Assembly (NCBI GenBank): GCA_026874595.1
Contig: JAPPUL010000082.1
Span: 310,001 to 374,000 of the forward strand
Length of the DNA stretch: 64,000 nucleotides
Direction of reading: 5' to 3'
DNA from: Sipunculus nudus
Taxonomy: Eukaryota > Annelida > Sipuncula > Golfingiida > Sipunculidae
How positions within the stretch are numbered: position 1 is the first letter of the stretch; every line of letters begins with the position of its first letter. A program made the position numbers and the translations under genes. The notes under the pieces were generated by a model, which had not been told where the DNA came from, did no database searches, and was given only the letters and a program-made list of their open reading frames with translations. Below, piece after piece: positions 56,881 to 64,000 of this stretch.

Positions 56881-57654
56881 ATGGAAAAGGCAGAAGAAAA
56901 GGGAGCAGAAGAAAAGGGAGCAGAAGAAAAGGGAGCAGAAGAAAAGGGAGCAGGAGAGAAGAAGAAAGAAAGAACGGCTGCGACAGAAGGAAAAAAGAAG
57001 AAGTCTAAGGAGGCAGCAGAGAAAGGGCAGAGTGTCGGTGTTGGGAAAGCAGAAAAAAAAGAAGCTAGTACTAACAAAGCAAAGAGAAAGGAAAGTAAAA
57101 CTTTAGCCAGTAAAGAGCCTCGTCTGCTTGAGATGTATAGAAAAGAGATAGTGCCGAATATGCTAAAAGAAGGGTTATATAATAACGTAATGCGCGCACC
57201 TAAGCTGACGAAGATAGTGATAAACATAGGGGTAGGCAAAGCAATTGACAACAAAAAACTTCTAGATAACGCAATAGCAGAGCTTAGTAGGATAGCGGGT
57301 CAAAAGCCAATAAAAACGCAAGCCAAAAAATCGATAGCAAATTTCAAGTTACGTGAAGGAAATGCAATAGGCTGTAAGGTAACGCTACGCGGGAAGAGAA
57401 TGTACGAATTTTTAGATAGATTAATAAATGCCTCATTACCTCGTATACGAGATTTCCGAGGACTGTCAAGCAAATCGTTTGATGGACGGGGACAATATTC
57501 ACTTGGGGTTAAAGAACAGATAATATTTCCTGAGATAGATTATGATAAGATAGAGCGGATATCGGGGATGAATATAACGTTCATCACAACAGCGCGTAGT
57601 GATAGTGAAGCACATGATATGCTTAAGAGGTTTTCGTTTCCATTTAGAAACTAA
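56881..57654 (+). CDS. rplE: Ribosomal protein uL5 with repeat-rich N-terminal extension
   Basis: 257 residues against ~180. The first ~77 residues start with four AEEKG-type units encoded by an exact 15-bp repeat (56890-56949) and continue Lys/Ala-rich. The core starts near '[18 protein letters not shown]' and keeps '[13 protein letters not shown]', '[19 protein letters not shown]' and '[17 protein letters not shown]'. It binds 5S rRNA and P-site tRNA. GAGGG sits five bases before ATG 56881, so the extension is likely real. Confidence 0.94.
   Translation: MEKAEEKGAEEKGAEEKGAEEKGAGEKKKERTAATEGKKKKSKEAAEKGQSVGVGKAEKKEASTNKAKRKESKTLASKEPRLLEMYRKEIVPNMLKEGLYNNVMRAPKLTKIVINIGVGKAIDNKKLLDNAIAELSRIAGQKPIKTQAKKSIANFKLREGNAIGCKVTLRGKRMYEFLDRLINASLPRIRDFRGLSSKSFDGRGQYSLGVKEQIIFPEIDYDKIERISGMNITFITTARSDSEAHDMLKRFSFPFRN
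56890..56949 (+). repeat. 15-bp coding repeat in rplE, four copies
   Basis: Four exact units of GCAGAAGAAAAGGGA. Confidence 0.95.
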
Positions 57655-57728
57655 ATGTTTTAGAAACTAAATGTTATATATCAGGTAAAATGTTTTAGTA
57701 GGAATAAAGAAAAAAGGCAAGGGAAAAG

Positions 57729-57914
57729 ATGGCAAGAAAAGCGTTAATAGTAAAGCAGCAAAAAGGGCATAAATACAAGACTCGAGAATACAATCGATGT
57801 AGACTATGCGGGCGTCCGCGTGGGTATATAAGGAAATTCAAGATGTGCCGAATATGTTTTAGAAAGCTTGTAAACGAAGGGCTAATACCTGGGGTTACAA
57901 AGTCAAGCTGGTAG
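57729..57914 (+). CDS. rpsN: Ribosomal protein uS14, zinc-binding form
   Basis: 61 residues, the short type Z form. Cys residues in '[20 protein letters not shown]' bind zinc. Many bacteria carry a longer Cys-free paralogue under zinc control; none is in this window. Essential 30S head protein. GGCAAGGGAAAAG precedes ATG. Confidence 0.97.
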   Translation: MARKALIVKQQKGHKYKTREYNRCRLCGRPRGYIRKFKMCRICFRKLVNEGLIPGVTKSSW

Positions 57915-58000
57915 TGGTTTTACTTATTTATGAAATAAAAAGTGCAGAAGTAAAGAATAAAAGTAAAGAATAAAAGTTTACTAGGAGTAAATAAAAAGCG

Positions 58001-58399
58001 ATGAGTGTAGATCCGGTAGCTAACATGCTTACGAAGCTAAAGAATGCGTCAAATGCGCGTCATAAGGAAGTTGAAATACCTTATTCAAAGCTAAAGTTAG
58101 AGATAGTGAAATTATTTAAAGAGGAAGGGTTTATAAAGAGTTGCAAGGTAGTAGAGGGGGATAAATATAGTATAATAAAGGTGCAATTAAAATATACACC
58201 TAGCAACGAAAATGTAATAACGCAGATAAAGCGTGTAAGCAAACAAGGATGCCGCATATATAGCAAAGCAGCTGATATTCCCCGGATATTAAACGGACTT
58301 GGAGTTGTTATAATGTCGACCTCACAAGGGATAATTACAGGCAAGCGTGCACGTGAGGAACTTAAGATAGGGGGAGAAATATTATGCTACATATGGTAA
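58001..58399 (+). CDS. rpsH: Ribosomal protein uS8
   Basis: 132 residues. 'SVDPVANMLTKLKNASNARHKEVEIPYSKLK' and the C-terminal 'VIMSTSQGIITGKRAREELKIGGEILCYIW' are diagnostic. Binds 16S rRNA and in E. coli represses the spc operon; whether it does here is unknown. Confidence 0.97.
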   Translation: MSVDPVANMLTKLKNASNARHKEVEIPYSKLKLEIVKLFKEEGFIKSCKVVEGDKYSIIKVQLKYTPSNENVITQIKRVSKQGCRIYSKAADIPRILNGLGVVIMSTSQGIITGKRAREELKIGGEILCYIW

Positions 58400-58433
58400 T
58401 GAATGGTAATGAATGGTAATAAATGGTAATGAA
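58394..58433 (+). repeat. 10-bp tandem repeat between rpsH and rplF
   Basis: Four units of TGGTAATGAA (one with a change) begin in the last rpsH codons and fill the gap to rplF. Confidence 0.88.
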
Positions 58434-58445
58434 AGAGGTTATTAG

Positions 58446-59039
58446 ATGTCAAGGATAGGTAATAAGATAATAAAGGTGCCTGATGGGGTTAAGGTAAAGT
58501 ACGAGGGTAGAAAATTGCAAGTAGAGGGGCCGAAGGGAAAGCTTGAACAAGAAGTACGTAGTGGTATAGACTTTGAATTTAAAGGCGCAGAGAAGGAAGG
58601 AAGGAAGGAGGGAGAGAAGGGAGAGAAGGGAGAGGAGGGAGGCGAGATTGTAGTAAAGCGTTTGGGCGAAACAAAGATGTTAAAATCGCTACATGGGCTT
58701 TATAGGAGTTTACTATCGAACATGGTGCATGGAGTAAAAGAGGGTTTTAGTCGTCGACTTGAATTAAATGGGGTAGCCTATCGAGCGAGTTTAAGCAATA
58801 CTGATTTAACCTTAACAGTGGGCTACTCACATCCGGTAATATTCAAGATACCGGAAGGAGTAGAATGCGAGGTAAAAGACAATACAAAGATACTGTTAAG
58901 CAGCCATGACAAACAATTATTAGGCGAAACAGCAGCTAGGATAAGGCGTATACGGCCGCCAGAACCCTACAAACGCAAAGGTATAAAGTACGCAGAAGAA
59001 GTCATAAGGACAAAAGCGGGTAAATCGGGTAAAAAGTAA
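58446..59039 (+). CDS. rplF: Ribosomal protein uL6 with internal Glu/Lys/Gly insert
   Basis: 197 residues; ~178 is usual. 'MSRIGNKIIKVPDGVKV' and 'VEGPKGKLEQEV' open the first domain; the second ends 'RIRRPEPYKRKGIKY'-type ('IRPPEPYKRKGIKYAEEVIRTKAGKSG'). An extra ~20-residue acidic/basic stretch ('KEGEKGEKGEEGGE') splits the first domain at residues ~48-67 and coincides with 9-bp repeats at ~58600-58645. The insert falls in a loop, so function is probably kept. Confidence 0.95.
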   Translation: MSRIGNKIIKVPDGVKVKYEGRKLQVEGPKGKLEQEVRSGIDFEFKGAEKEGRKEGEKGEKGEEGGEIVVKRLGETKMLKSLHGLYRSLLSNMVHGVKEGFSRRLELNGVAYRASLSNTDLTLTVGYSHPVIFKIPEGVECEVKDNTKILLSSHDKQLLGETAARIRRIRPPEPYKRKGIKYAEEVIRTKAGKSGKK

Positions 59040-59053
59040 TACTAAAAGCAAGT

Positions 59054-59112
59054 TATAAAATAAGGAAGGGAAATAAAAGAGCAGAGGAAATAAAAGAGCA
59101 GAGGAAATAAAA
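59054..59112 (+). repeat. 18-bp tandem repeat between rplF and rplR
   Basis: Roughly three units of GGAAATAAAAGAGCAGA, the last incomplete, immediately before rplR; the unit includes a ribosome-site-like AGAGGAAA. Confidence 0.8.
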
Positions 59113-59118
59113 GATATT

Positions 59119-59493
59119 ATGAGTGCAACGTTAGAAAAGCTAGGGCGCCGAAAGAGACGCAAACAATCTATAAGACAAAAGATACGCGGGATAGCAACAA
59201 AGCCACGATTGACAGTATATCGGAGCAAAACAAATATATATGCGCAAATAATAGATGATGAAAGTCAGAAGACAGTATGTTCAGCATCAACGCAAGATAA
59301 AAGTCTAAAAGAAGAGCTTAAAAATGCTAATAAATGTAGTGTAGAGAATGCAAAGAAGGTAGGCCAACTTCTTGCAAAGCGAGCTAAAGATGCTAAGGTA
59401 AAGGAGATAATATTCGATAGAAATGGTTATAAGTACCATGGTCGTATAAAAGCGCTTGCAGATGCATGTCGAGAACACGGTTTAAGCTTTTAG
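59119..59493 (+). CDS. rplR: Ribosomal protein uL18
   Basis: 124 residues. 'RKRRKQSIRQKIRGIATKPRLTVYRSKTNIYAQIIDD' and the terminal 'FDRNGYKYHGRIKALADACREHGLSF' are typical. 5S rRNA binder. Follows rplF as usual. Confidence 0.96.
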   Translation: MSATLEKLGRRKRRKQSIRQKIRGIATKPRLTVYRSKTNIYAQIIDDESQKTVCSASTQDKSLKEELKNANKCSVENAKKVGQLLAKRAKDAKVKEIIFDRNGYKYHGRIKALADACREHGLSF

Positions 59494-59573
59494 GGTTTGG
59501 GCTAAAAATAAATTATTAAAAAAACTTAGAGTTTATAAACTTATAGTTTATAAAGTAGAGGAAATAATATTAT

Positions 59574-60092
59574 ATGGAACAAAGCGTAGAAAAAATAAAT
59601 GCAAATGAGCTAAACTTAAGTGAGAAGCTTGTAAAATTAAATCGTTCAGCGAAGGTAGTAAAGGGCGGGCGTAGATTTAGTTTTAGCGCACTGATGGCGA
59701 TAGGCGATAAGAATGGGCATATAGGGATAGGGTTTGGGAAGGCCAACGAGGTACCGGAGGCGATCAAAAAAGCCGTAGAAGATGCAAAAAAACATATAAT
59801 GCGAGTTTCGCTAAAGAAAGATACGAATACAATACCACATGAAGTAATAGGGAAATTCAGTCGTTCAAAAGTGTGGTTAAAACCCGCCTATTCAGGAACA
59901 GGTTTAATAGCTGGGGGACCTGTACGGGTATTGCTTGAGCTTGCCGGCATACATGATATTGTATCGAAAGTACATGGGAGTCGCAATGCACTAAATGTAT
60001 TAAAGGCAACTTATGAAGCTTTGCGATCATTTAAGGATGTAAAGGAAGAGGCTTTAAAGCGCAATAAAACGATAATGGAGATATTCAAGTAG
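59574..60092 (+). CDS. rpsE: Ribosomal protein uS5
   Basis: 172 residues. 'KVVKGGRRFSFSALMAIGDKNGHIGIGFGKANEVPEAI' identifies it. Sites where spectinomycin-resistance changes occur ('VKGGRRF') look normal. Helps accuracy of decoding and mRNA entry. Confidence 0.97.
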   Translation: MEQSVEKINANELNLSEKLVKLNRSAKVVKGGRRFSFSALMAIGDKNGHIGIGFGKANEVPEAIKKAVEDAKKHIMRVSLKKDTNTIPHEVIGKFSRSKVWLKPAYSGTGLIAGGPVRVLLELAGIHDIVSKVHGSRNALNVLKATYEALRSFKDVKEEALKRNKTIMEIFK

Positions 60093-60127
60093 TTTAGTTT
60101 ATTGTAAGTTATTTTTTGGAAAAAGGT

Positions 60128-60301
60128 ATGAAAAAGATTAAAATAAAGCTGGTAAAAAGCGTAATTGGAGCTCATAAAAAGCATAAACAAACGGTTTTGG
60201 CTCTGGGATTAAAGCGTATAAACCAAGTAGTAGAGAAAAGCGATACAGAAGCAATACAAGGGATGATACGCAAAGTAAACCATTTGGTAAAGGTTATATA
60301 A
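60128..60301 (+). CDS. rpmD: Ribosomal protein uL30
   Basis: 57 residues from ATG 60128; a TTG at 60116 is in frame but the family begins at '[11 protein letters not shown]'. '[34 protein letters not shown]' is typical. Small 50S protein, between rpsE and rplO as usual. Confidence 0.93.
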   Translation: MKKIKIKLVKSVIGAHKKHKQTVLALGLKRINQVVEKSDTEAIQGMIRKVNHLVKVI

Positions 60302-60328
60302 AATATTGTTATTAAAGGAAATATTATA

Positions 60329-60775
60329 ATGTTTGAAACAAATAAGCTAAAGACAAAAAAGCGTCGTAAGACAGTGGGGCGAGGTCCTGGAAGTGGACAT
60401 GGGAAAACGTCAACAAGAGGCCAAAAGGGACAAAAGTCAAGGTCAGGTGGTAAAAGCGGTCCATATCCTGGATTTGAAGGAGGGCAGATGCCTTTGTACA
60501 GGCGTGTTCCTAAGAGGGGATTCAAGTCAAGAAATAGATTAGAAATAACGGTTATAAACTTAGACGTACTTTCGAAAGCCTTCAATGCACAAGAAGAAGT
60601 TACATTAGAAATGCTTAAAGAGAAGCGACTAATAAAATCACTAACAGATTGCGTAAAGATATTAGGACGTGGTGAGGCTGAGCTTGACAAAGCACTTCAT
60701 ATAAAAGTACACAAGATATCTAAAACAGCAAAAGCAAAAGTAGAAGCTTTGGGAGGGACATTTGAAAGCGTATAA
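60329..60775 (+). CDS. rplO: Ribosomal protein uL15
   Basis: 148 residues. The Gly/Arg-rich start 'GRGPGSGHGKTSTRGQKGQK' and 'FEGGQMPLYRRVPKRGFKS' are diagnostic. Late 50S assembly protein. AAAGGAAATATTATA precedes ATG. Confidence 0.97.
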   Translation: MFETNKLKTKKRRKTVGRGPGSGHGKTSTRGQKGQKSRSGGKSGPYPGFEGGQMPLYRRVPKRGFKSRNRLEITVINLDVLSKAFNAQEEVTLEMLKEKRLIKSLTDCVKILGRGEAELDKALHIKVHKISKTAKAKVEALGGTFESV

Positions 60776-60819
60776 AGCATATAGTATAGCCTATGAGCTT
60801 TTAATGTAGTGGAGATATA

Positions 60820-62172
60820 ATGTCAAATATAATAACGAATATCTTTTCGATAAAAGAACTACGCGACAGAATATTATTCACGCTATTTATACTTGCCGTA
60901 TTTCGAATAGGTGCCCAAATACCAACACCAGGCATAAACCCGGATGCACTATTTCAAGCATTTGGCGAGACATCCCAATCGGGCTTTTTAGGGCTACTTA
61001 ATTTATTTTCAGGCGGAGCGCTTGGACAATTTGCATTATTCTCACTTGGAATAATGCCTTACATAAGCGCCTCGATTATAATGCAGCTATTGAAAGTAGT
61101 GATACCGCATTTAGATCAGTTATCTAAGGAAGGAGCTTATGGACAAAAGAAAATAGATTTATACACAAAATACGGAACAGTAGGGCTTTGTATAATCCAG
61201 GCAATAGGACTTTTAATACTACTTGACACCCAAGTGCTTTCAAGCACAACGGATAAAGTTTTAAATACGGAAACAGGCCAAATGGATTTCTTTTTTATCT
61301 TTAGTTTCATACTAACAATGACAACCGGAACAATGTTTTTGTTGTGGCTTGGAGAGAGGATAACAGAAAAAGGCATCGGGAATGGCGTATCTCTTTTGAT
61401 ATTTGCAGGAATAGTTGCAAGATTACCGCAGTCCGTTGGGCAATTATATTTAAACGTGCAAGACCAACCTGGTAGTGTAATCATGCTTTTGATAGTGCTT
61501 GTAATATTTGTAGTTATAATGGGCTTGGTAGTGGCCGAACAACAAGCGACTCGTAGAATACCGATTCAGTATGCAAAACGTGTTGTAGGAAATAAGATGT
61601 ACGGGACACAGTCAACGCATATACCGTTTAAGATAAATCCGAGTGGGGTTATACCTATAATATTTGCTTCATCTGTAATAATCTTTCCATCACAAATAAT
61701 CGGCTTATTTGGAGCATCATCGGATATATTACAAAGCATAGCAAATGCTCTAGCTCCAGGACAAGTTGCTTACGTAATATTATATATGTTACTAGTGATA
61801 TTTTTTGCCTATTTTTATACTGCAATATACTTTAATCCTATAGATATAGCGGATAGGCTTAAAAAAGAGGGTGGATTTATTCCAGGAATAAGGCCTGGAG
61901 TTACAACATCAAGTTATTTATCGAAGGTGCTAAATCGAATAACTTTGCCGGGCTCAATATTTCTTGGTTTTGTTGCAATCTTTCCTGATCTAATACTGCG
62001 TTTATTTAGCAGCGCATCCATACCCATAAGCTTTGCCTATCTTATGGGGGGAACATCTTTGCTAATAATGATTGGAGTGTCTCTTGATACGGCAAAACAA
62101 ATAGAGTCCCATTTGTTAACTAGAAACATGAGTGGTTTTATGAAAAAAATGAAATTAAAAGGTAGAAGATAG
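60820..62172 (+). CDS. secY: Protein translocase subunit SecY
   Basis: 450 residues, ten membrane helices. 'FRIGAQIPTPGINPDAL' near helix 1, the plug region 'LGLLNLFSGGALGQFALFSLGIMPYI', and 'RRIPIQYAKRVVGNKMYG' in the ribosome-binding loop. Forms the Sec channel with SecE and SecG. GTGGAGATATA precedes ATG. adk and map, often next, are absent. Confidence 0.97.
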   Translation: MSNIITNIFSIKELRDRILFTLFILAVFRIGAQIPTPGINPDALFQAFGETSQSGFLGLLNLFSGGALGQFALFSLGIMPYISASIIMQLLKVVIPHLDQLSKEGAYGQKKIDLYTKYGTVGLCIIQAIGLLILLDTQVLSSTTDKVLNTETGQMDFFFIFSFILTMTTGTMFLLWLGERITEKGIGNGVSLLIFAGIVARLPQSVGQLYLNVQDQPGSVIMLLIVLVIFVVIMGLVVAEQQATRRIPIQYAKRVVGNKMYGTQSTHIPFKINPSGVIPIIFASSVIIFPSQIIGLFGASSDILQSIANALAPGQVAYVILYMLLVIFFAYFYTAIYFNPIDIADRLKKEGGFIPGIRPGVTTSSYLSKVLNRITLPGSIFLGFVAIFPDLILRLFSSASIPISFAYLMGGTSLLIMIGVSLDTAKQIESHLLTRNMSGFMKKMKLKGRR

Positions 62173-62300
62173 CGTTCAAATATATTATAAATTAGTAAGC
62201 TTGGCTTAGGTTTTGTTTGGAGCTGCTGTAAATTATATATTATAAAGGCTTAGAGTTTAAAATAAGAAGTTAAATAAGAAGTTAAAGAGGATAAAGATTT

Positions 62301-62519
62301 TTGGGTAAAGAAGAAGCAATAGAGGTCGAGGGAACGGTAGTTGAAGCCTTGCCTAATGCAATGTTTACAGTAAAGCTTGAAAATGATCATATGGTACTGG
62401 CACACATATCGGGAAAGATGCGTATAAATTTTATAAGAATCCTGCCCGGCGATAAGGTAACTATCGAACTATCTCCATATGATTTATCACGAGGCCGTAT
62501 AATATACAGATTTAAATAA
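62301..62519 (+). CDS. infA: Translation initiation factor IF-1
   Basis: 72 residues. '[24 protein letters not shown]' and '[40 protein letters not shown]' are the complete OB fold. Start TTG at 62301 with GAGG ten bases upstream. Directly after secY. Confidence 0.96.
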   Translation: MGKEEAIEVEGTVVEALPNAMFTVKLENDHMVLAHISGKMRINFIRILPGDKVTIELSPYDLSRGRIIYRFK

Positions 62520-62593
62520 TATTAAAGCTTATAGATAAAAAGCTTATATAAAATAAACTAAAGAAACTAAAAAGGGATAGAAAGGAATATAAA

Positions 62594-62707
62594 ATGAAGG
62601 TACGAGCAAGTGTTAAACCCATATGTAGCAAATGTAAGATTATAAGACGCAAAGGTATAATACGAATTATATGCGAAAATCCTAAACATAAGCAAAGACA
62701 AAAGTAA
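62594..62707 (+). CDS. rpmJ: Ribosomal protein bL36, zinc form
   Basis: 37 residues: '[20 protein letters not shown]' followed by a third Cys and His near residues 27-32. The C-x2-C...C...H set is the zinc-binding form. GGAATATAAA precedes ATG. Small gene in the usual infA-rpmJ-rpsM order. Confidence 0.95.
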   Translation: MKVRASVKPICSKCKIIRRKGIIRIICENPKHKQRQK

Positions 62708-62749
62708 ATAAAGAGAAAATAGAAAATAGAAAATAAGAGGGCATATTAA

Positions 62750-63115
62750 ATGGCAAGAATATCGGGAGTAGACCTTCCAAATAATAAACGAGTTGAGATA
62801 TCGCTTACTTATATATATGGGATAGGTCGTTCGCGGGCTAATGAGATATTAAGCTTAACACAAATAGATAAAGACCAGAAGATGAAGGATTTAAAAGAAG
62901 ATGAGATACACAAATTACGAGAGTATATTGAAAATAATTATACTGTTGAAGGGGAACTTCGAACTGATAGGAATTTAAATATAAAGCGGCTTATGGAAAT
63001 AGGGTGTTATAGAGGGCTTCGGCATAAGAGAAATATGCCTGTACGAGGACAGAAGACAAAGACAAATGCTCGTACACGAAAAGGTAAAAAGCGTGTTGCA
63101 GGTCAAAAAAGATAG
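62750..63115 (+). CDS. rpsM: Ribosomal protein uS13
   Basis: 121 residues. '[33 protein letters not shown]' and the basic tail '[27 protein letters not shown]' are typical. Contacts uS19 and P-site tRNA. GAGGG nine bases before ATG. Confidence 0.97.
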   Translation: MARISGVDLPNNKRVEISLTYIYGIGRSRANEILSLTQIDKDQKMKDLKEDEIHKLREYIENNYTVEGELRTDRNLNIKRLMEIGCYRGLRHKRNMPVRGQKTKTNARTRKGKKRVAGQKR

Positions 63116-63151
63116 ACGACCTATTATTTAGTTTTTTTAAGGAGAGCAAAA

Positions 63152-63544
63152 GTGGCAGCTAAAGGGAAAGGAAAACCAAAGAAAAAAGAGAAAAAGAATA
63201 TAGAAAAAGGGATTGCGCATATACAGGCAACTTTCAACAACACAATAGTTACAATAACAGACCTAAACGGTAATACTATATCTAGTGTAAGTGCTGGCAG
63301 TCTTAATTTCCGAGGAGCTCGCAAGAGTACGCCACTTGCAGCTCAAATAACAGCCGAAACATGTGCAAAGAAAGCTATGGAACATGGACTTAGAACTTTA
63401 GAGGTACAGGTTAAGGGGCCTGGAGTTGGTCGTGAGTCAGCTATACGGTCTTTGCAGTTTGCAGGGCTTAAAATAACCGTAATAAAAGACGTAACGCCAA
63501 TTCCTCATAATGGCTGTAGACCTCCAAAGCGAAGAAGGATATAA
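63152..63544 (+). CDS. rpsK: Ribosomal protein uS11
   Basis: 130 residues from GTG 63152, with AAGGAG suitably upstream. '[30 protein letters not shown]' and the C-terminal '[18 protein letters not shown]' are diagnostic. 30S platform protein. The first ~15 residues are Lys-rich, slightly longer than usual. Confidence 0.97.
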   Translation: MAAKGKGKPKKKEKKNIEKGIAHIQATFNNTIVTITDLNGNTISSVSAGSLNFRGARKSTPLAAQITAETCAKKAMEHGLRTLEVQVKGPGVGRESAIRSLQFAGLKITVIKDVTPIPHNGCRPPKRRRI

Positions 63545-63590
63545 GAAATATAGGAAAATATAGGAAAATATAATAAGGATAAATTAAATA

Positions 63591-64000
63591 ATGGGCAAAT
63601 ACAATGACGCAGTATGTCGGTTATGCAGGAGAGAGGGAGTACAGCTATTTTTGAAAGGAGAACGATGTCTATCGCCAAAATGCGCGGTAATAAAGCGTAA
63701 GGGGCCTCCTGGGTTCAGGGCAAGAAGACGACCAGCTAAAGTATCAGATTATGGGCTAGAGCTTCGTGAAAAACAAAAAATAAAGCGTATCTACGGACTT
63801 CGAGAAAGTCAATTCTATAAAACGTTCAAAAAAGAATCAAAAAAAGCAGGACGAGCTGCAGACAATCTATTAATTGGGCTTGAGAAGCGGCTTGATAATG
63901 TTGTTTACACAAGCAACTTGGCATCGTCTCGATATCAAGCAAGACAGCTTATAAACCATGGACATTTTAGAGTAAACGGAATAAAAGTAAACATACCTTC
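63591..64000 (+). CDS. rpsD: Ribosomal protein uS4, zinc form, cut by window end
   Basis: The first 136 residues are visible; the gene runs past the window. N-terminal Cys residues (positions 9, 12, 26 and 31: C-x2-C...C-x4-C) form the zinc-binding version. '[25 protein letters not shown]' and the S4 RNA-binding start '[33 protein letters not shown]' are present. Primary 16S binder; follows rpsK as in alpha operons. Confidence 0.96.
   Translation, partial: MGKYNDAVCRLCRREGVQLFLKGERCLSPKCAVIKRKGPPGFRARRRPAKVSDYGLELREKQKIKRIYGLRESQFYKTFKKESKKAGRAADNLLIGLEKRLDNVVYTSNLASSRYQARQLINHGHFRVNGIKVNIP

Overview
The window comes from an AT-rich, free-living Gram-negative bacterium. A LolC/E-type permease, a DsbD/ScsB-type disulfide reductase, a lipobox lipoprotein and a cell-wall amidase indicate two membranes. 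A COX15-type heme A synthase implies an aerobic heme-copper oxidase elsewhere in the genome. Genes closely matching SoeABC imply cytoplasmic sulfite oxidation. A two-gene pyruvate:ferredoxin oxidoreductase plus fructose-1,6-bisphosphatase would suit an autotroph or an organism with strong gluconeogenesis (inference). No rRNA or tRNA gene, insertion sequence, prophage or CRISPR array is visible. The phylum cannot be fixed from this window; an AT-rich sulfur-oxidising proteobacterium-like or related lineage is only a guess.

Layout. 1-2443: tail of an AAA+ ATPase gene overlapping a large uncharacterised gene. 2666-3646: fbp. 3689-12851 (minus): ctaA, tmk with a small basic protein, two paralogous four-helix membrane proteins, a LolC/E-like permease and the two por genes. 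13240-21127: a duplicated-start membrane protein, a TPR protein with minisatellites, an orphan coiled-coil protein, pheS and a HEAT-repeat exported protein whose 3' end has been copied into an 80-bp tandem array. 21475-27154 (minus): a complete sucrose cassette (fructokinase, bifunctional sucrose-phosphate synthase/phosphatase, sucrose synthase). 27380-31427: a small membrane protein, a Cache-type adenylate cyclase and a cell-wall amidase. 31651-39271 (minus): soeA-soeB-soeC followed by a dsbD/scsB-like gene. 39337-44989: a coiled-coil protein with a degenerate cyclase-like domain, an AI-2E transporter fused to a TerB-like domain, a BI-1 family protein, a TPR lipoprotein and a small orphan. 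45145-45359: a split zinc-ribbon-like small gene. 45376-64000 (plus): the str, S10, spc and alpha ribosomal-protein series from rpsL to a truncated rpsD.

The ribosomal block runs rpsL-rpsG-fusA-tuf-rpsJ-rplC-rplD-rplW-rplB-rpsS-rplV-rpsC-rplP-rpmC-rpsQ-rplN-rplX-rplE-rpsN-rpsH-rplF-rplR-rpsE-rpmD-rplO-secY-infA-rpmJ-rpsM-rpsK-rpsD. adk and map are absent between secY and infA. The zinc-binding (Cys) forms of uS14, bL36, uS4 and uL24 are present.

The most distinctive signal runs across the whole window. Short tandem repeats of 9-15 bp are common in spacers, and similar units also sit in frame inside genes. They appear as Lys/Glu/Gly-rich extensions or insertions in uL4, uS17, uL5 and uL6, and in DsbD, a TPR protein and a coiled-coil protein. 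Other points worth checking are a probable AUA start codon, a frame-broken small CxxC gene before rpsL, a degenerate cyclase-like domain and the unexplained AAA+/large-protein pair at the left edge.
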